Source of the DNA: UMGS973 sp963609975
GTDB lineage: Bacteria > Bacillota > Clostridia > Peptostreptococcales > Anaerovoracaceae
Assembly (NCBI GenBank): GCA_963609975.1
Contig: CAVDMD010000014.1
Coordinates: forward strand, 1-28,591
Length of the DNA stretch: 28,591 nt
Reading direction: 5' to 3'
Shown: positions 14,659-23,156 of the stretch, one piece after another
Layout of the letters: each line of letters begins with the position of its first letter
Numbering within the stretch: position 1 is the first letter of the stretch
Translations under genes and position numbers: made by a program
The notes under the pieces: generated by a model
Databases searched by the model: none
What the model saw: only the letters and a program-made list of their open reading frames with translations
Told to the model about the DNA's origin: nothing

Positions 14659-15810
14659 ATGACAAATTCAATCTTACAGTTTGAAAGCGAAGAAAACACA
14701 GCGGCGGTTATCAAAGTTGTCGGAGTTGGCGGCGCAGGCTGCAATGCTGTTAACAGAATGATAGATTCAGAGCTTGGCGGTGTGGAGTTCATAGCCATTA
14801 ACACAGACAAGCAGGCTCTTGCCAAATCAAAAGCCCAGACCAAGCTTCAGATAGGAGAGAAGCTTACCAAGGGACTCGGAGCGGGAGCAAATCCGGAAAT
14901 AGGACAGAAAGCCGCAGAGGAGAACATAGAGGACATCCGCAAATTCCTTGCGGGAGCGGATATGATATTTGTAACAGCAGGCATGGGTGGAGGCACAGGT
15001 ACCGGAGCTGCCCCTATCATAGCCAAGGTAGGCAGGGATCTCGGAGCGCTGACGGTAGGAGTTGTCACCAAGCCGTTTACATTTGAAGGCAAAAAAAGAA
15101 GAGCCCATGCGGAGCTTGGAGTTCAGTTCCTTGAGGGATATGTGGATTCTCTTGTCATAGTTCCAAACGACAGACTTCTTGATATAGCGGACAAGAATAC
15201 GGCAATGGTTGATGCGTTTAATATGGCGGATGATGTTTTGAGACAGGGTGTGCAGGGCATATCCGATCTGATTTCGGATGCTGCGCTTATCAACCTTGAC
15301 TTTGCAGACGTCAAGACAGTAATGGGCGACAGAGGCGTTGCGCATATGGGCATAGGCAGAGGTACAGGCGACGACAGAGTTGCCACAGCCATCGAAAGCG
15401 CCATCAAGAGCCCGCTTCTCGAAACAGATGTCAAGGGAGCCAAGGCGGTGCTCCTCAACATTACAGGCGGATATGACCTCGGTATGCTTGAGGCCAATGA
15501 AGCCGCAGAGCAGATTGCAAAAGCCGCAGACCCTGACGCTATCATTATCTTCGGCGCAACCGTAAGAGAGGATATACAGGACGAGATCATCATCACAGTT
15601 ATAGCCACAGGCTTTAAGGAGGACGGCAAGGGCAGACCTGATTCTCAGGAGATGCCGGTTCAGGAGGCATCTGATGAGGGAGATTCCGAACAGATCTCCG
15701 GCACTGATGATGACACAGGCATCGAAACCAGAGAAATAACAATAGACGATACACTTGAAACAGACGGCGGATTTGAAATTCCACCATTCCTCAAAAAGTG
15801 GAAGGAATAA
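14659..15810 (+). CDS. ftsZ: Cell division GTPase FtsZ
   Basis: FtsZ is the tubulin-like GTPase that forms the Z-ring. The 383-residue protein has GVGGAGCNAVNRMID, the NTDKQAL loop, the tubulin signature GGGTGTG (about residues 110-116), the PNDRLL region and a T7-loop region with INLDFADVKTVM. An acidic, variable linker (about 325-370) leads to the C-terminal peptide EIPPFLKKWKE, which binds partners such as ZapA-associated factors, SepF or FtsA. The gene is last in the dcw block, without ftsA before it, and is followed by an intrinsic terminator. Confidence 0.98.
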   Translation: MTNSILQFESEENTAAVIKVVGVGGAGCNAVNRMIDSELGGVEFIAINTDKQALAKSKAQTKLQIGEKLTKGLGAGANPEIGQKAAEENIEDIRKFLAGADMIFVTAGMGGGTGTGAAPIIAKVGRDLGALTVGVVTKPFTFEGKKRRAHAELGVQFLEGYVDSLVIVPNDRLLDIADKNTAMVDAFNMADDVLRQGVQGISDLISDAALINLDFADVKTVMGDRGVAHMGIGRGTGDDRVATAIESAIKSPLLETDVKGAKAVLLNITGGYDLGMLEANEAAEQIAKAADPDAIIIFGATVREDIQDEIIITVIATGFKEDGKGRPDSQEMPVQEASDEGDSEQISGTDDDTGIETREITIDDTLETDGGFEIPPFLKKWKE

Positions 15811-15838
15811 CTAAAGACAGAGAAGGGTTTTGAATAAG

Positions 15839-15863
15839 AGCCGGTTTTTAAGACCGGCTTTTT
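15839..15863 (+). terminator. Intrinsic terminator after ftsZ
   Basis: AGCCGGT (15839-15845) and ACCGGCT (15853-15859) form a perfect 7-bp stem with a 7-base loop, followed by a T5 run (15859-15863). It lies 28 bases past the ftsZ stop and immediately before the first possible ATG of the methyltransferase gene. It probably ends or attenuates dcw transcription here. I saw no convincing promoter for the downstream genes, so read-through may be needed. Confidence 0.8.
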
Positions 15864-15878
15864 ATGCATTTTGAAAGT

Positions 15879-16664
15879 ATGAGGCAGATTACATCTCAGG
15901 ACAACAGAATATGCAAAACCATACGGCAGCTTGGCGTCAGAAAACACAGAGAGAAGCTGGGACTTTACCTGATAGAGGGCGAAAACCTCATGGAGGAGGC
16001 CTTCAAAAACAACGCGGAGACAGAGTTTATCGCCATAAACAGTGACAGACTTGACTATTATATAAATCTGTTTGGCAACAGGATAGGAGAAGGTTATGTG
16101 ATGCCCGCAAAGCTGTTTGATCAGCTTGCGGAGACGGAGAGCAGCCAGGGCATTATGGCGGCAGTCAGAATACCGCAGTTTACGGAGAAGCAGTTTGCGG
16201 AGAGGATTGCGGGAGGCAATGTGATAGTTTTAGACAGGCTGCAGGATCCGGGCAATATAGGGACTATCCTCAGAACCTGCGATGCAGCAGGCTACAGAGG
16301 CGCGCTGATGATCAGAGGCACAGCCGACATATATTCCCCCAAGGCCGTAAGAGCCGCGGCAGGCTCAGTCTTTAGGATTCCCGCATACTATACGGCGGGA
16401 GCTCACGAGGGAGTGAAACTTTTGAAGGGTGCAGGACTTAATATTACAGGCACCGGATTTGATACGGAGCTTATGTATTACGATGCGGACATGAGACAAA
16501 ACACCGCAGTTGTCATAGGCAACGAGGGCAACGGCATTTCAGATGAAATGAAAGCCCTGTGCGACAGAATCGTAAAAATACCCATGCACGGCAGCATTGA
16601 ATCGCTCAATGCGGCCGTTGCGGCAGGGATACTAATATATGAATCAATAAGACAGGAGAGATAA
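15879..16664 (+). CDS. rlmP: SPOUT-family 23S rRNA 2'-O-methyltransferase (TrmH/YsgA-RlmP type)
   Basis: This is a SAM-dependent RNA 2'-O-ribose methyltransferase of the SpoU/TrmH group. It has a substrate-binding N-terminal part (LGLYLIEGENLMEEAF) and a C-terminal SPOUT knot with its three signatures: DRLQDPGNIGTILRTCDAAG, VIGNEGNGISDE and IPMHGSIESLNAAVAAGILIYES. Its place directly before pheS matches Bacillus ysgA, whose product RlmP methylates G2553 of the 23S A-loop; the same target is inferred here, not proven. The start MRQITSQDN aligns with the family. An ATG five codons upstream (15864) abuts the terminator T-run. Neither start has a clear Shine-Dalgarno. Confidence 0.85.
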   Translation: MRQITSQDNRICKTIRQLGVRKHREKLGLYLIEGENLMEEAFKNNAETEFIAINSDRLDYYINLFGNRIGEGYVMPAKLFDQLAETESSQGIMAAVRIPQFTEKQFAERIAGGNVIVLDRLQDPGNIGTILRTCDAAGYRGALMIRGTADIYSPKAVRAAAGSVFRIPAYYTAGAHEGVKLLKGAGLNITGTGFDTELMYYDADMRQNTAVVIGNEGNGISDEMKALCDRIVKIPMHGSIESLNAAVAAGILIYESIRQER

Positions 16665-16666
16665 AA

Positions 16667-17689
16667 ATGCGTGACAAGCTTACTACAATTTTAGAAGAAG
16701 CAAAAGAAAAACTTGCAAAAGCCGCTTCAATATCTGAAGCCGAAGAAATCAGAGTCAGTCTTCTGGGCAAAAAAGGCAAGATGACCGAAATCCTTCGCTC
16801 AATGAAGGATATGGCTCCGGAAGAGCGAAAAGACTTCGGACAGGCGGCAAACGAAACCAGAGCGGCCATCGAAACAATGCTCAAATCAAAGCTTGACGAA
16901 GTGAAGGCAAAGGCGCAGGCAGCAAGATTTGAAGCGGAGAAGATAGACGTTACGGAGCCGGGCAGACCTGTAGTGCTGGGCTCAAAGCACCCTATCACAA
17001 TCACAATCGAGGAAATCTCAAGAGTGTTTATGTCCATGGGATTTTCGATAGCCGAAGGTCCTGAGGTCGAAACAGTATTCTATAACTTCGATGCGCTCAA
17101 TGCAGAGCCTAATCACCCTGCCAGAGATATGAGCGACACCTTCTATATTACAGATGAGACGCTTCTGAGAACTCAGACTTCGCCTGTGCAGGCAAGAACG
17201 CTGATGGCTCAGAAACCTCCTATCAAGGTTATCTCACCGGGCAGATGCTTCAGATGCGACACTCCCGACGCCACCCACTCGCCGATGTTCCATCAGGTTG
17301 AGGGACTTCTCGTGGACGAGGGCGTTACCATGGCAGACCTCAAAGGAGTTTTAGACAGCTTTGCAAAGCAGATGTTCGGCTCATCGGTTAAAACAAAATT
17401 CAGACCTCACCACTTCCCGTTCACAGAGCCCAGCGCCGAAATGGACGTATCCTGCTTCAAATGCGGCGGCAAGGGCTGCAGAGTGTGCAAGGGCAGCGGC
17501 TGGATTGAGATATTAGGCTGCGGTATGGTACACCCTAACGTACTCAGAGTAGGCAATGTTGACACAGAAAAATACACAGGCTTTGCCTTTGGCATGGGTG
17601 TTGAAAGAATAGCAATGCTTAAATACGGAATTGATGATATCAGACTTCTTTACGAAAACGATATGAGATTCATCAGTCAGTTCAAATAG
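16667..17689 (+). CDS. pheS: Phenylalanyl-tRNA synthetase alpha subunit
   Basis: This is the catalytic subunit of the (alpha-beta)2 class II synthetase that charges tRNA-Phe. The 340-residue protein has an N-terminal coiled coil (about 1-90). The class II core has PNHPARDMSDTFYI (motif 1/2 region), LLRTQTSPVQARTL, RCFRCDTPDATHSPMFHQVEGL and a CxxCxxxxCxxC-like segment (SCFKCGGKGCRVCKGSGWIEILG) common in Bacillota PheS. The C-terminal motif 3 is GFAFGMGVERIAMLKYGIDD. AGGAG lies shortly before the ATG. No T-box leader precedes it; it sits 2 bases after the methyltransferase gene and is co-transcribed. Confidence 0.97.
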   Translation: MRDKLTTILEEAKEKLAKAASISEAEEIRVSLLGKKGKMTEILRSMKDMAPEERKDFGQAANETRAAIETMLKSKLDEVKAKAQAARFEAEKIDVTEPGRPVVLGSKHPITITIEEISRVFMSMGFSIAEGPEVETVFYNFDALNAEPNHPARDMSDTFYITDETLLRTQTSPVQARTLMAQKPPIKVISPGRCFRCDTPDATHSPMFHQVEGLLVDEGVTMADLKGVLDSFAKQMFGSSVKTKFRPHHFPFTEPSAEMDVSCFKCGGKGCRVCKGSGWIEILGCGMVHPNVLRVGNVDTEKYTGFAFGMGVERIAMLKYGIDDIRLLYENDMRFISQFK

Positions 17690-17703
17690 GAGGTAAGGTA
17701 AAG

Positions 17704-20268
17704 ATGCTAGTATCATTAGAATGGTTAAAAGATTATACAGAAGTTAACGTTTCAGACGAAAAATTCTGCGACGACATGGTTATGTCAGGTTCAAACCTTG
17801 AAACCTGCGAGCACGTAGGCGGCGGGATTTCAAATGTTGTTGTCGGCAGAATCGAAAAAATAGAGAAACACCCCGATGCGGACAAGCTGGTGGTGTGTCA
17901 GCTCAATGTGGGAACCGGTGAGCCGGTGCAGATAGTTACAGGAGCTACCAATATATATGAGGGAGCGACAGTACCCGTAGCGCTTCACAACAGCAGAATT
18001 CCGGGTCCTCTGCACGGACAGCCTAAGACGGAGGGCGGAGTCAGGATTACCAAAGGCAAGCTCAGAGGAGTCGAATCATCCGGTATGCTCTGCGGACCGC
18101 AGGAGCTTGGTCTTGACGACAAGGTGGCGCCGTACATCTCCAAAGACGGCATATGGCTTCTTAACGATGAATTTGAAATCGGCGCGGAGCTTTCGGAGGC
18201 TCTCGGACTTGAAGATACCGTAGTTGATTTTGAAATAACTCCCAACAGACCCGACTGCCTTTCGATGATAGGAATGGCAAGAGAGGCGGCGGCAGTATTC
18301 GGCACAAGACTTGAATATCCCGAAACAGACTGCGAACACGAAGAAGGCAGCGCAGCCGACTATATCGCAGTTGACATCAGGTCAGACCTGTGCAGAAGAT
18401 ATACTGCAAGAATAGTCAGGGACGTAAAAATAAAGCAGTCGCCGTGGTGGATACAAAAACGCCTTATCAGAGCGGGCATGAGACCTATCAACAACATCGT
18501 TGACATTACAAACTTCGTAATGCTTGAATACGGTCAGCCTATACACGCATTTGACATCAATACTCTCGCAGGCGGCAAAGTCGTAATCAGGACTGCAGCC
18601 GAGGGCGATAAATTCACAACACTTGACGGCACAGAGAGAACTCTTTCAGAGGGTATGCTGATGATATGCGACGCCGAAAAACCCGCTGCAGTGGCAGGAG
18701 TTATGGGCGGACTTGACTCAGACATCAAAGACAATACTACAACCATAGTGGTTGAATCCGCAAACTTCGCAGGTGACAGCGTCAGAGCGACATCCAAAAA
18801 ACTGGGACTTCGTACAGAAGCATCGTCAAGATTTGAAAAGGGCATAGACCCTAACCTGTGCGCAAAAGCCGCGGACAGAGTAGTAAAACTCATAGAGCTT
18901 ACGGGAGCTGGCACACCTGTTGCAGGAAGCGTTGATGTTTATCCAAATGCAGTTGAGGCAGAGCCTGTTCATGCCAGAGTTTCAAGAATCAACAGGGTGC
19001 TGGGAGTTGAGCTTACAAGAGAATTTATGGTTAAGGCTCTCGAAAGCCTTGAAATGACTGTTACAGGCGAGGGCGACGATATGTATGTTACTGCTCCTAC
19101 AGTCAGACAGGATATCCATATTGAAGAGGATATAGTTGAAGAAGTAGGCAGAATATACGGCTTTGACAAACTGCCTGTGACAATACCAAGAGGCAACAGC
19201 GAGGCGGTGAAGCCTGACGACAGGATCCTCAGAGATCTTGCAAGAGATACCATGGTCGCAATGGGAGCAACCGAAATCCAGACTTATTCGTTCGTAAGCC
19301 CTAAGGGTGTTGACAACTGCAGAATCGACGAGGATTCGTGGGAAAGATGCTTCGTAAAAATCATCAACCCGCTGGGAGAGGAAAACTCGGTGATGAGAAC
19401 TATCCTTACACCTAATATGCTGGAGGTTCTCTCAAGAAACTACACAAGAAACATAGAATCCGTAAAAGCGTTTGAAATAGGCAACACGTTTATGGCAGAC
19501 CTGTTTGACGAAAAAGCTCTGCCTGAAGAAAGCTATTCGATGTGCGTGGGTATGTACGGCAAAGACGCGGACTTTTACACGCTCAAAGGCATGATAGCAG
19601 AGCTGCTTTCGATAATGGGCATCAGAGATGTTGAATTTATCGCAGAGTCCGAATACGGAGTATATCATCCGGGCAGATGTGCAAGAATAGTTGCAAGAAT
19701 CCCCAAAAAAGCAATGCCGGAGGTTGACGACCTCAAAAAACTTATCCTGACGGGAGAGGTTGAAGGCACAGAGGAATACAACAAGCTCAAAGATATAATC
19801 GAAAACAGCGATCCTGTTGCAATGGGAGATTATGAAGATGTGGAGCTTGGCATCATGGGTGAGGTTCACCCTGAGGTTACGGCAAAATATCAGATAAAAA
19901 CAAGATGCTGCATATGCGAGCTGCTGTTTGATACTGTATGCGAGATTTCAGATACAGACAAGGCTTACAGACAGCTTCCTAAGTATCCGTCAACATCAAG
20001 AGATATCGCGCTGCTTGTTGATGAGAGCATGGAAGTCGGAACAATCGAAAAGGTTATAAAGGCTGCGGCTTCTGAAATCCTCAAAAACGTCAGACTGTTT
20101 GACATATACAGAGGCGAGCAGGTTGCAGACGGCAAGAAGAGCGTTGCCTTCACACTGACTTATCAGGATGAGAGCAGAACCCTTACAGACGATGATGTTG
20201 CTCCTGTACACAGCAATATACTTAAAGCTCTTGAAGAAACACTGGGAGCGGTTCTTCGTGAAATCTAA
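17704..20268 (+). CDS. pheT: Phenylalanyl-tRNA synthetase beta subunit
   Basis: This is the beta subunit of PheRS, with editing and tRNA-recognition roles. In order it has a tRNA-binding OB domain (about 40-150, VGRIEKIEKHPDADKLVVCQ), a B3/4 editing domain (about 210-370), a B5 domain (about 400-475), a catalytic-like core (FVSPKGVDN, RNYTRNIESVKAFEIGN) and a C-terminal ferredoxin-like anticodon-binding domain (LPKYPSTSRDIALLVDES, about 760-854). At 854 residues it is longer than the usual 790-805. Part of the excess is a charged segment at about 665-712, between the HPGRCARI and GEVHPEV motifs that are normally close together. A full AGGAGGTAAGG Shine-Dalgarno lies 9 bases before the ATG. 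Confidence 0.96.
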   Translation: MLVSLEWLKDYTEVNVSDEKFCDDMVMSGSNLETCEHVGGGISNVVVGRIEKIEKHPDADKLVVCQLNVGTGEPVQIVTGATNIYEGATVPVALHNSRIPGPLHGQPKTEGGVRITKGKLRGVESSGMLCGPQELGLDDKVAPYISKDGIWLLNDEFEIGAELSEALGLEDTVVDFEITPNRPDCLSMIGMAREAAAVFGTRLEYPETDCEHEEGSAADYIAVDIRSDLCRRYTARIVRDVKIKQSPWWIQKRLIRAGMRPINNIVDITNFVMLEYGQPIHAFDINTLAGGKVVIRTAAEGDKFTTLDGTERTLSEGMLMICDAEKPAAVAGVMGGLDSDIKDNTTTIVVESANFAGDSVRATSKKLGLRTEASSRFEKGIDPNLCAKAADRVVKLIELTGAGTPVAGSVDVYPNAVEAEPVHARVSRINRVLGVELTREFMVKALESLEMTVTGEGDDMYVTAPTVRQDIHIEEDIVEEVGRIYGFDKLPVTIPRGNSEAVKPDDRILRDLARDTMVAMGATEIQTYSFVSPKGVDNCRIDEDSWERCFVKIINPLGEENSVMRTILTPNMLEVLSRNYTRNIESVKAFEIGNTFMADLFDEKALPEESYSMCVGMYGKDADFYTLKGMIAELLSIMGIRDVEFIAESEYGVYHPGRCARIVARIPKKAMPEVDDLKKLILTGEVEGTEEYNKLKDIIENSDPVAMGDYEDVELGIMGEVHPEVTAKYQIKTRCCICELLFDTVCEISDTDKAYRQLPKYPSTSRDIALLVDESMEVGTIEKVIKAAASEILKNVRLFDIYRGEQVADGKKSVAFTLTYQDESRTLTDDDVAPVHSNILKALEETLGAVLREI

Positions 20269-20283
20269 ACGAGGAGTGCGGTT

Positions 20284-20742
20284 ATGGAAAACAACAGAGT
20301 TAAAATAAGAATATACGGACAGGAATACACTATAGTAGGCGAAAGAAGCCGGGATGAGATTATCAAGGCGGCGCAGTATGTTGACGAGCGTATGCAGTTT
20401 ATAGGCAGAAACTCCAATCTGGGCTCCACCACATCTTTGGCGGTGCTTTCGGCGGTTAATATAGCCGATGAGATATTTGCCGCAAAAGAAGAGCTTGAAC
20501 TGCTCAGAACACAGAACGCCCAGCTTGAGGCTGACGCCAAAAAATACGTGGATCTGTGGGATGATGCCAAAAAAACCGTAATACAGTACAGAAACGAGAT
20601 GGAGGATCTGCGCCGCAAAGCGTCAGACGATTCACAGCTCAGAGAAATACAGAGAAGATACAAAGAACTCGAAAGCAGCTTCTTCGATCTTCAGATGGAA
20701 AACGTACAGCTCAAAAGCAGACTGGACAAGACACAAAAATAA
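20284..20742 (+). CDS. zapA: Z-ring-associated protein ZapA, long form
   Basis: ZapA binds FtsZ and bundles protofilaments. The N-terminal globular domain is clear (KIRIYGQEYTIVGERSRDEIIKAAQYVDERM, then SLAVLSAVNIADEIFAAKEEL). It is followed by a long alpha-helical tail (about 65-152) rich in Glu, Lys, Gln and Leu that should form a coiled coil. At 152 residues it is longer than the roughly 90-residue Bacillus protein because of this tail. GAGGAG precedes the ATG. The position between pheT and mutS2 parallels B. subtilis. Here it is also linked to ftsZ, its partner, within about 5 kb. Confidence 0.9.
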   Translation: MENNRVKIRIYGQEYTIVGERSRDEIIKAAQYVDERMQFIGRNSNLGSTTSLAVLSAVNIADEIFAAKEELELLRTQNAQLEADAKKYVDLWDDAKKTVIQYRNEMEDLRRKASDDSQLREIQRRYKELESSFFDLQMENVQLKSRLDKTQK

Positions 20743-20768
20743 ACAGCAAGAGGTTAAGAAGCGGCTCT

Positions 20769-23141
20769 ATGAATGACAAAAGCATAAAAATTCTGGAATA
20801 CAACAAAATAATTGAGATGCTCAAAACAGGAGCTGCTTCCGAAATGACAAGGCAGGTCATATCAGAGCTCAAACCTCTTACTGACATATATGAGATAAGG
20901 CGCCTGCTGCAGCAGACCACAGAGGCGGTAAAGGTGATTATGATCAGGGGCAACCCTCCTATGAGCGCGTTTTATGATATAGCGCCTGCTCTTATGAGGG
21001 CCAGGAAGGGCGGCACCCTGACAATGCAGCAGCTGCTTCAGATATCATATAATATGCGGACTGCAGGTGCTATGAGCGCATTTCTCGAAAAAGATCTGAC
21101 CGATATACCTGCGCTCGATGCAATCAGAGAGGTAATCTCCGTAAACAGAGCTCTCGAAAACGAAATAACAAGATGTATTCTGTCAGAGGACGAAATGGCA
21201 GACACCGCCTCGCCTGAGCTGCGCAGCATCAGAAGAAGCATAGTAAGGCAGAACGAAGCCATCAGGGCAAAGATGAGCCATATGCTGGGCTCTGCCGAAA
21301 ACAAAACACTTCTGCAGGATTCCATCGTTACAATGAGAGACGGCAGATATGTAATCCCTGTAAAACAGGAATACCGCTCCAGATTTCCCGGGATAGTTCA
21401 TGACCAGTCGGCAACAGGCGCAACCCTGTTTATAGAGCCGCAGGTCATAGTCAACATGAACAATGAACTCAAACAGCTTTTTCTCGACGAAAAAAAAGAA
21501 ATCGACAGAATACTTGCAGAGCTTTCGGGCAGAGTGGCCGAGAACTATCACGGACTTTACAACAACCAGAAGCTGCTGGTGGAGCTTGATTATATATTTG
21601 CAAAGGGCAGACTGTCGCTTTCCTACAGAGGCGAGGAGCCTCACATCAGTGAAGAGGGCATACTTGATCTCAAACAGGCAAGACACCCTCTGCTGGATCA
21701 GAAAAAAGCGGTTCCTATCAATGCTTCGCTGGGCAAAACCTACAGCACGCTGATAATAACAGGTCCCAATACCGGAGGCAAAACCGTAACCCTCAAAACA
21801 GCGGGACTTCTTTCGATGATGGCGGCGTCAGGACTTCACATTCCGGCCTCCTCAGAGAGCATAATTCCTGTGTTTGAGGATATATTTGCAGATATAGGCG
21901 ATGAGCAGAGCATAGAGCAGAGCCTTTCGACCTTCTCATCGCATATGAACAATATAGTTAATATCGTTGACAGAGCAGGGCCGGGCTGCCTTGTGCTGCT
22001 TGACGAGCTTGGAGCCGGTACAGACCCTACAGAGGGCGCGGCGCTTGCAATAGCCGTACTCGAAAAACTCAGGGCAAACGGAGCGCTGATATTTGCGACG
22101 ACTCATTATACGGAGCTCAAAAAATACGCAATATCCACTGCAGGCGTTCAGAATGCCTCGATGGAATTTGATGTTGAAACCCTGAGTCCGACCTACAGGC
22201 TTACAATAGGAATCCCCGGCAAGTCAAACGCCTTTGAAATATCACGCAAGCTGGGACTTTCAGAGAGCATAATAGACAAGGCCAGAGAGCTTCTTGAGGG
22301 CAGAGACATAGAGTTTGAGGATGTAATAGCAGCCCTTGAGGACGACCGCAAAAAAGCCGAGGAGGAGCGCGATCAGGCTATAGCTCTCAATATAGCAATG
22401 AAAAAACAGAAACAGGAGCTTGAGAAGCGTGAGGCCGAGATAAAACAGAAAAAATCAGAAATACTTGCAAAGGCAAGAGAAGAAGCAAGAGAAATAGTAA
22501 GAGAGGCAAAGGACACCACCAGAGAGGTTCAAAAAGAGCTCAGAGAATTAAACAGAATAGACAGCATCGCAGAGCGAAACAGGGTGTTTGACGAGGGCAG
22601 ACGAAAGGTCAGAAACCTTGAAGGCAGGTATCGTGAAAAAACAGTAAAGCAGGTAAACAGCAGGCCGGTAAAGGCCTCCGATCTGAAAATCGGCAACAGA
22701 GTCAAGGTACTGTCTCTTGACCAGAACGGCGAGATTACATCGCTTCCCGACGATAAGGGCAATGTGACGGTGCAGATGGGAATACTCAAGGCAACCGTCA
22801 ATATCAGAGACATAATGCTTATAGACGATATCAAAAAACCAAAGCCTGCGCCTAAACAGAGAAACTACAGCAGTATGTATCAGGCCAAGGCTATGAATAT
22901 GAGCACGACCATCAATGTCAGAGGCCAGAGCCTTGACGATGCCGTTATGAATGTGGACAAATATCTTGACGATGCCTTTATGGCAGGCCTCAAAGAAGTC
23001 ACCGTCATTCACGGCAGGGGCGAGGGCATACTGAGAACAGGGCTTCAGCAGATGATGAAGCGCCACAGACACGTTAAAGATTTCCGCAAGGGCGCCTACA
23101 ATGAGGGCGGAGACGGAGTTACAATAGTACAGTTAAAATAG
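20769..23141 (+). CDS. mutS2: MutS2 family ATPase with Smr domain
   Basis: MutS2 is a MutS-like ATPase without the mismatch-recognition domain. In Bacillota it acts on collided ribosomes and/or recombination intermediates. The 790-residue protein has the core and clamp region (about 1-310), the ATPase domain with P-loop GPNTGGKT at 332-339, LVLLDELGAGTDPTEG (Walker B) and TTHYTELK. A long charged coiled coil follows (about 515-640), then a KOW-like segment (ASDLKIGNRVKVLSLDQNGEI) and a C-terminal Smr domain (about 710-790) with VIHGRGEGILR. The Smr start reads INVRG where LDLRG is common. No strong Shine-Dalgarno is close to the ATG; AAGAGGT lies about 15 bases upstream. Confidence 0.95.
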   Translation: MNDKSIKILEYNKIIEMLKTGAASEMTRQVISELKPLTDIYEIRRLLQQTTEAVKVIMIRGNPPMSAFYDIAPALMRARKGGTLTMQQLLQISYNMRTAGAMSAFLEKDLTDIPALDAIREVISVNRALENEITRCILSEDEMADTASPELRSIRRSIVRQNEAIRAKMSHMLGSAENKTLLQDSIVTMRDGRYVIPVKQEYRSRFPGIVHDQSATGATLFIEPQVIVNMNNELKQLFLDEKKEIDRILAELSGRVAENYHGLYNNQKLLVELDYIFAKGRLSLSYRGEEPHISEEGILDLKQARHPLLDQKKAVPINASLGKTYSTLIITGPNTGGKTVTLKTAGLLSMMAASGLHIPASSESIIPVFEDIFADIGDEQSIEQSLSTFSSHMNNIVNIVDRAGPGCLVLLDELGAGTDPTEGAALAIAVLEKLRANGALIFATTHYTELKKYAISTAGVQNASMEFDVETLSPTYRLTIGIPGKSNAFEISRKLGLSESIIDKARELLEGRDIEFEDVIAALEDDRKKAEEERDQAIALNIAMKKQKQELEKREAEIKQKKSEILAKAREEAREIVREAKDTTREVQKELRELNRIDSIAERNRVFDEGRRKVRNLEGRYREKTVKQVNSRPVKASDLKIGNRVKVLSLDQNGEITSLPDDKGNVTVQMGILKATVNIRDIMLIDDIKKPKPAPKQRNYSSMYQAKAMNMSTTINVRGQSLDDAVMNVDKYLDDAFMAGLKEVTVIHGRGEGILRTGLQQMMKRHRHVKDFRKGAYNEGGDGVTIVQLK

Positions 23142-23156
23142 AGAGGTAGACAACAG

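Noticed and set aside
16500..16666. T-box riboswitch before pheS
   Set aside because: Only 2 bases separate pheS from the methyltransferase gene, and no T-box-like specifier or antiterminator is seen.
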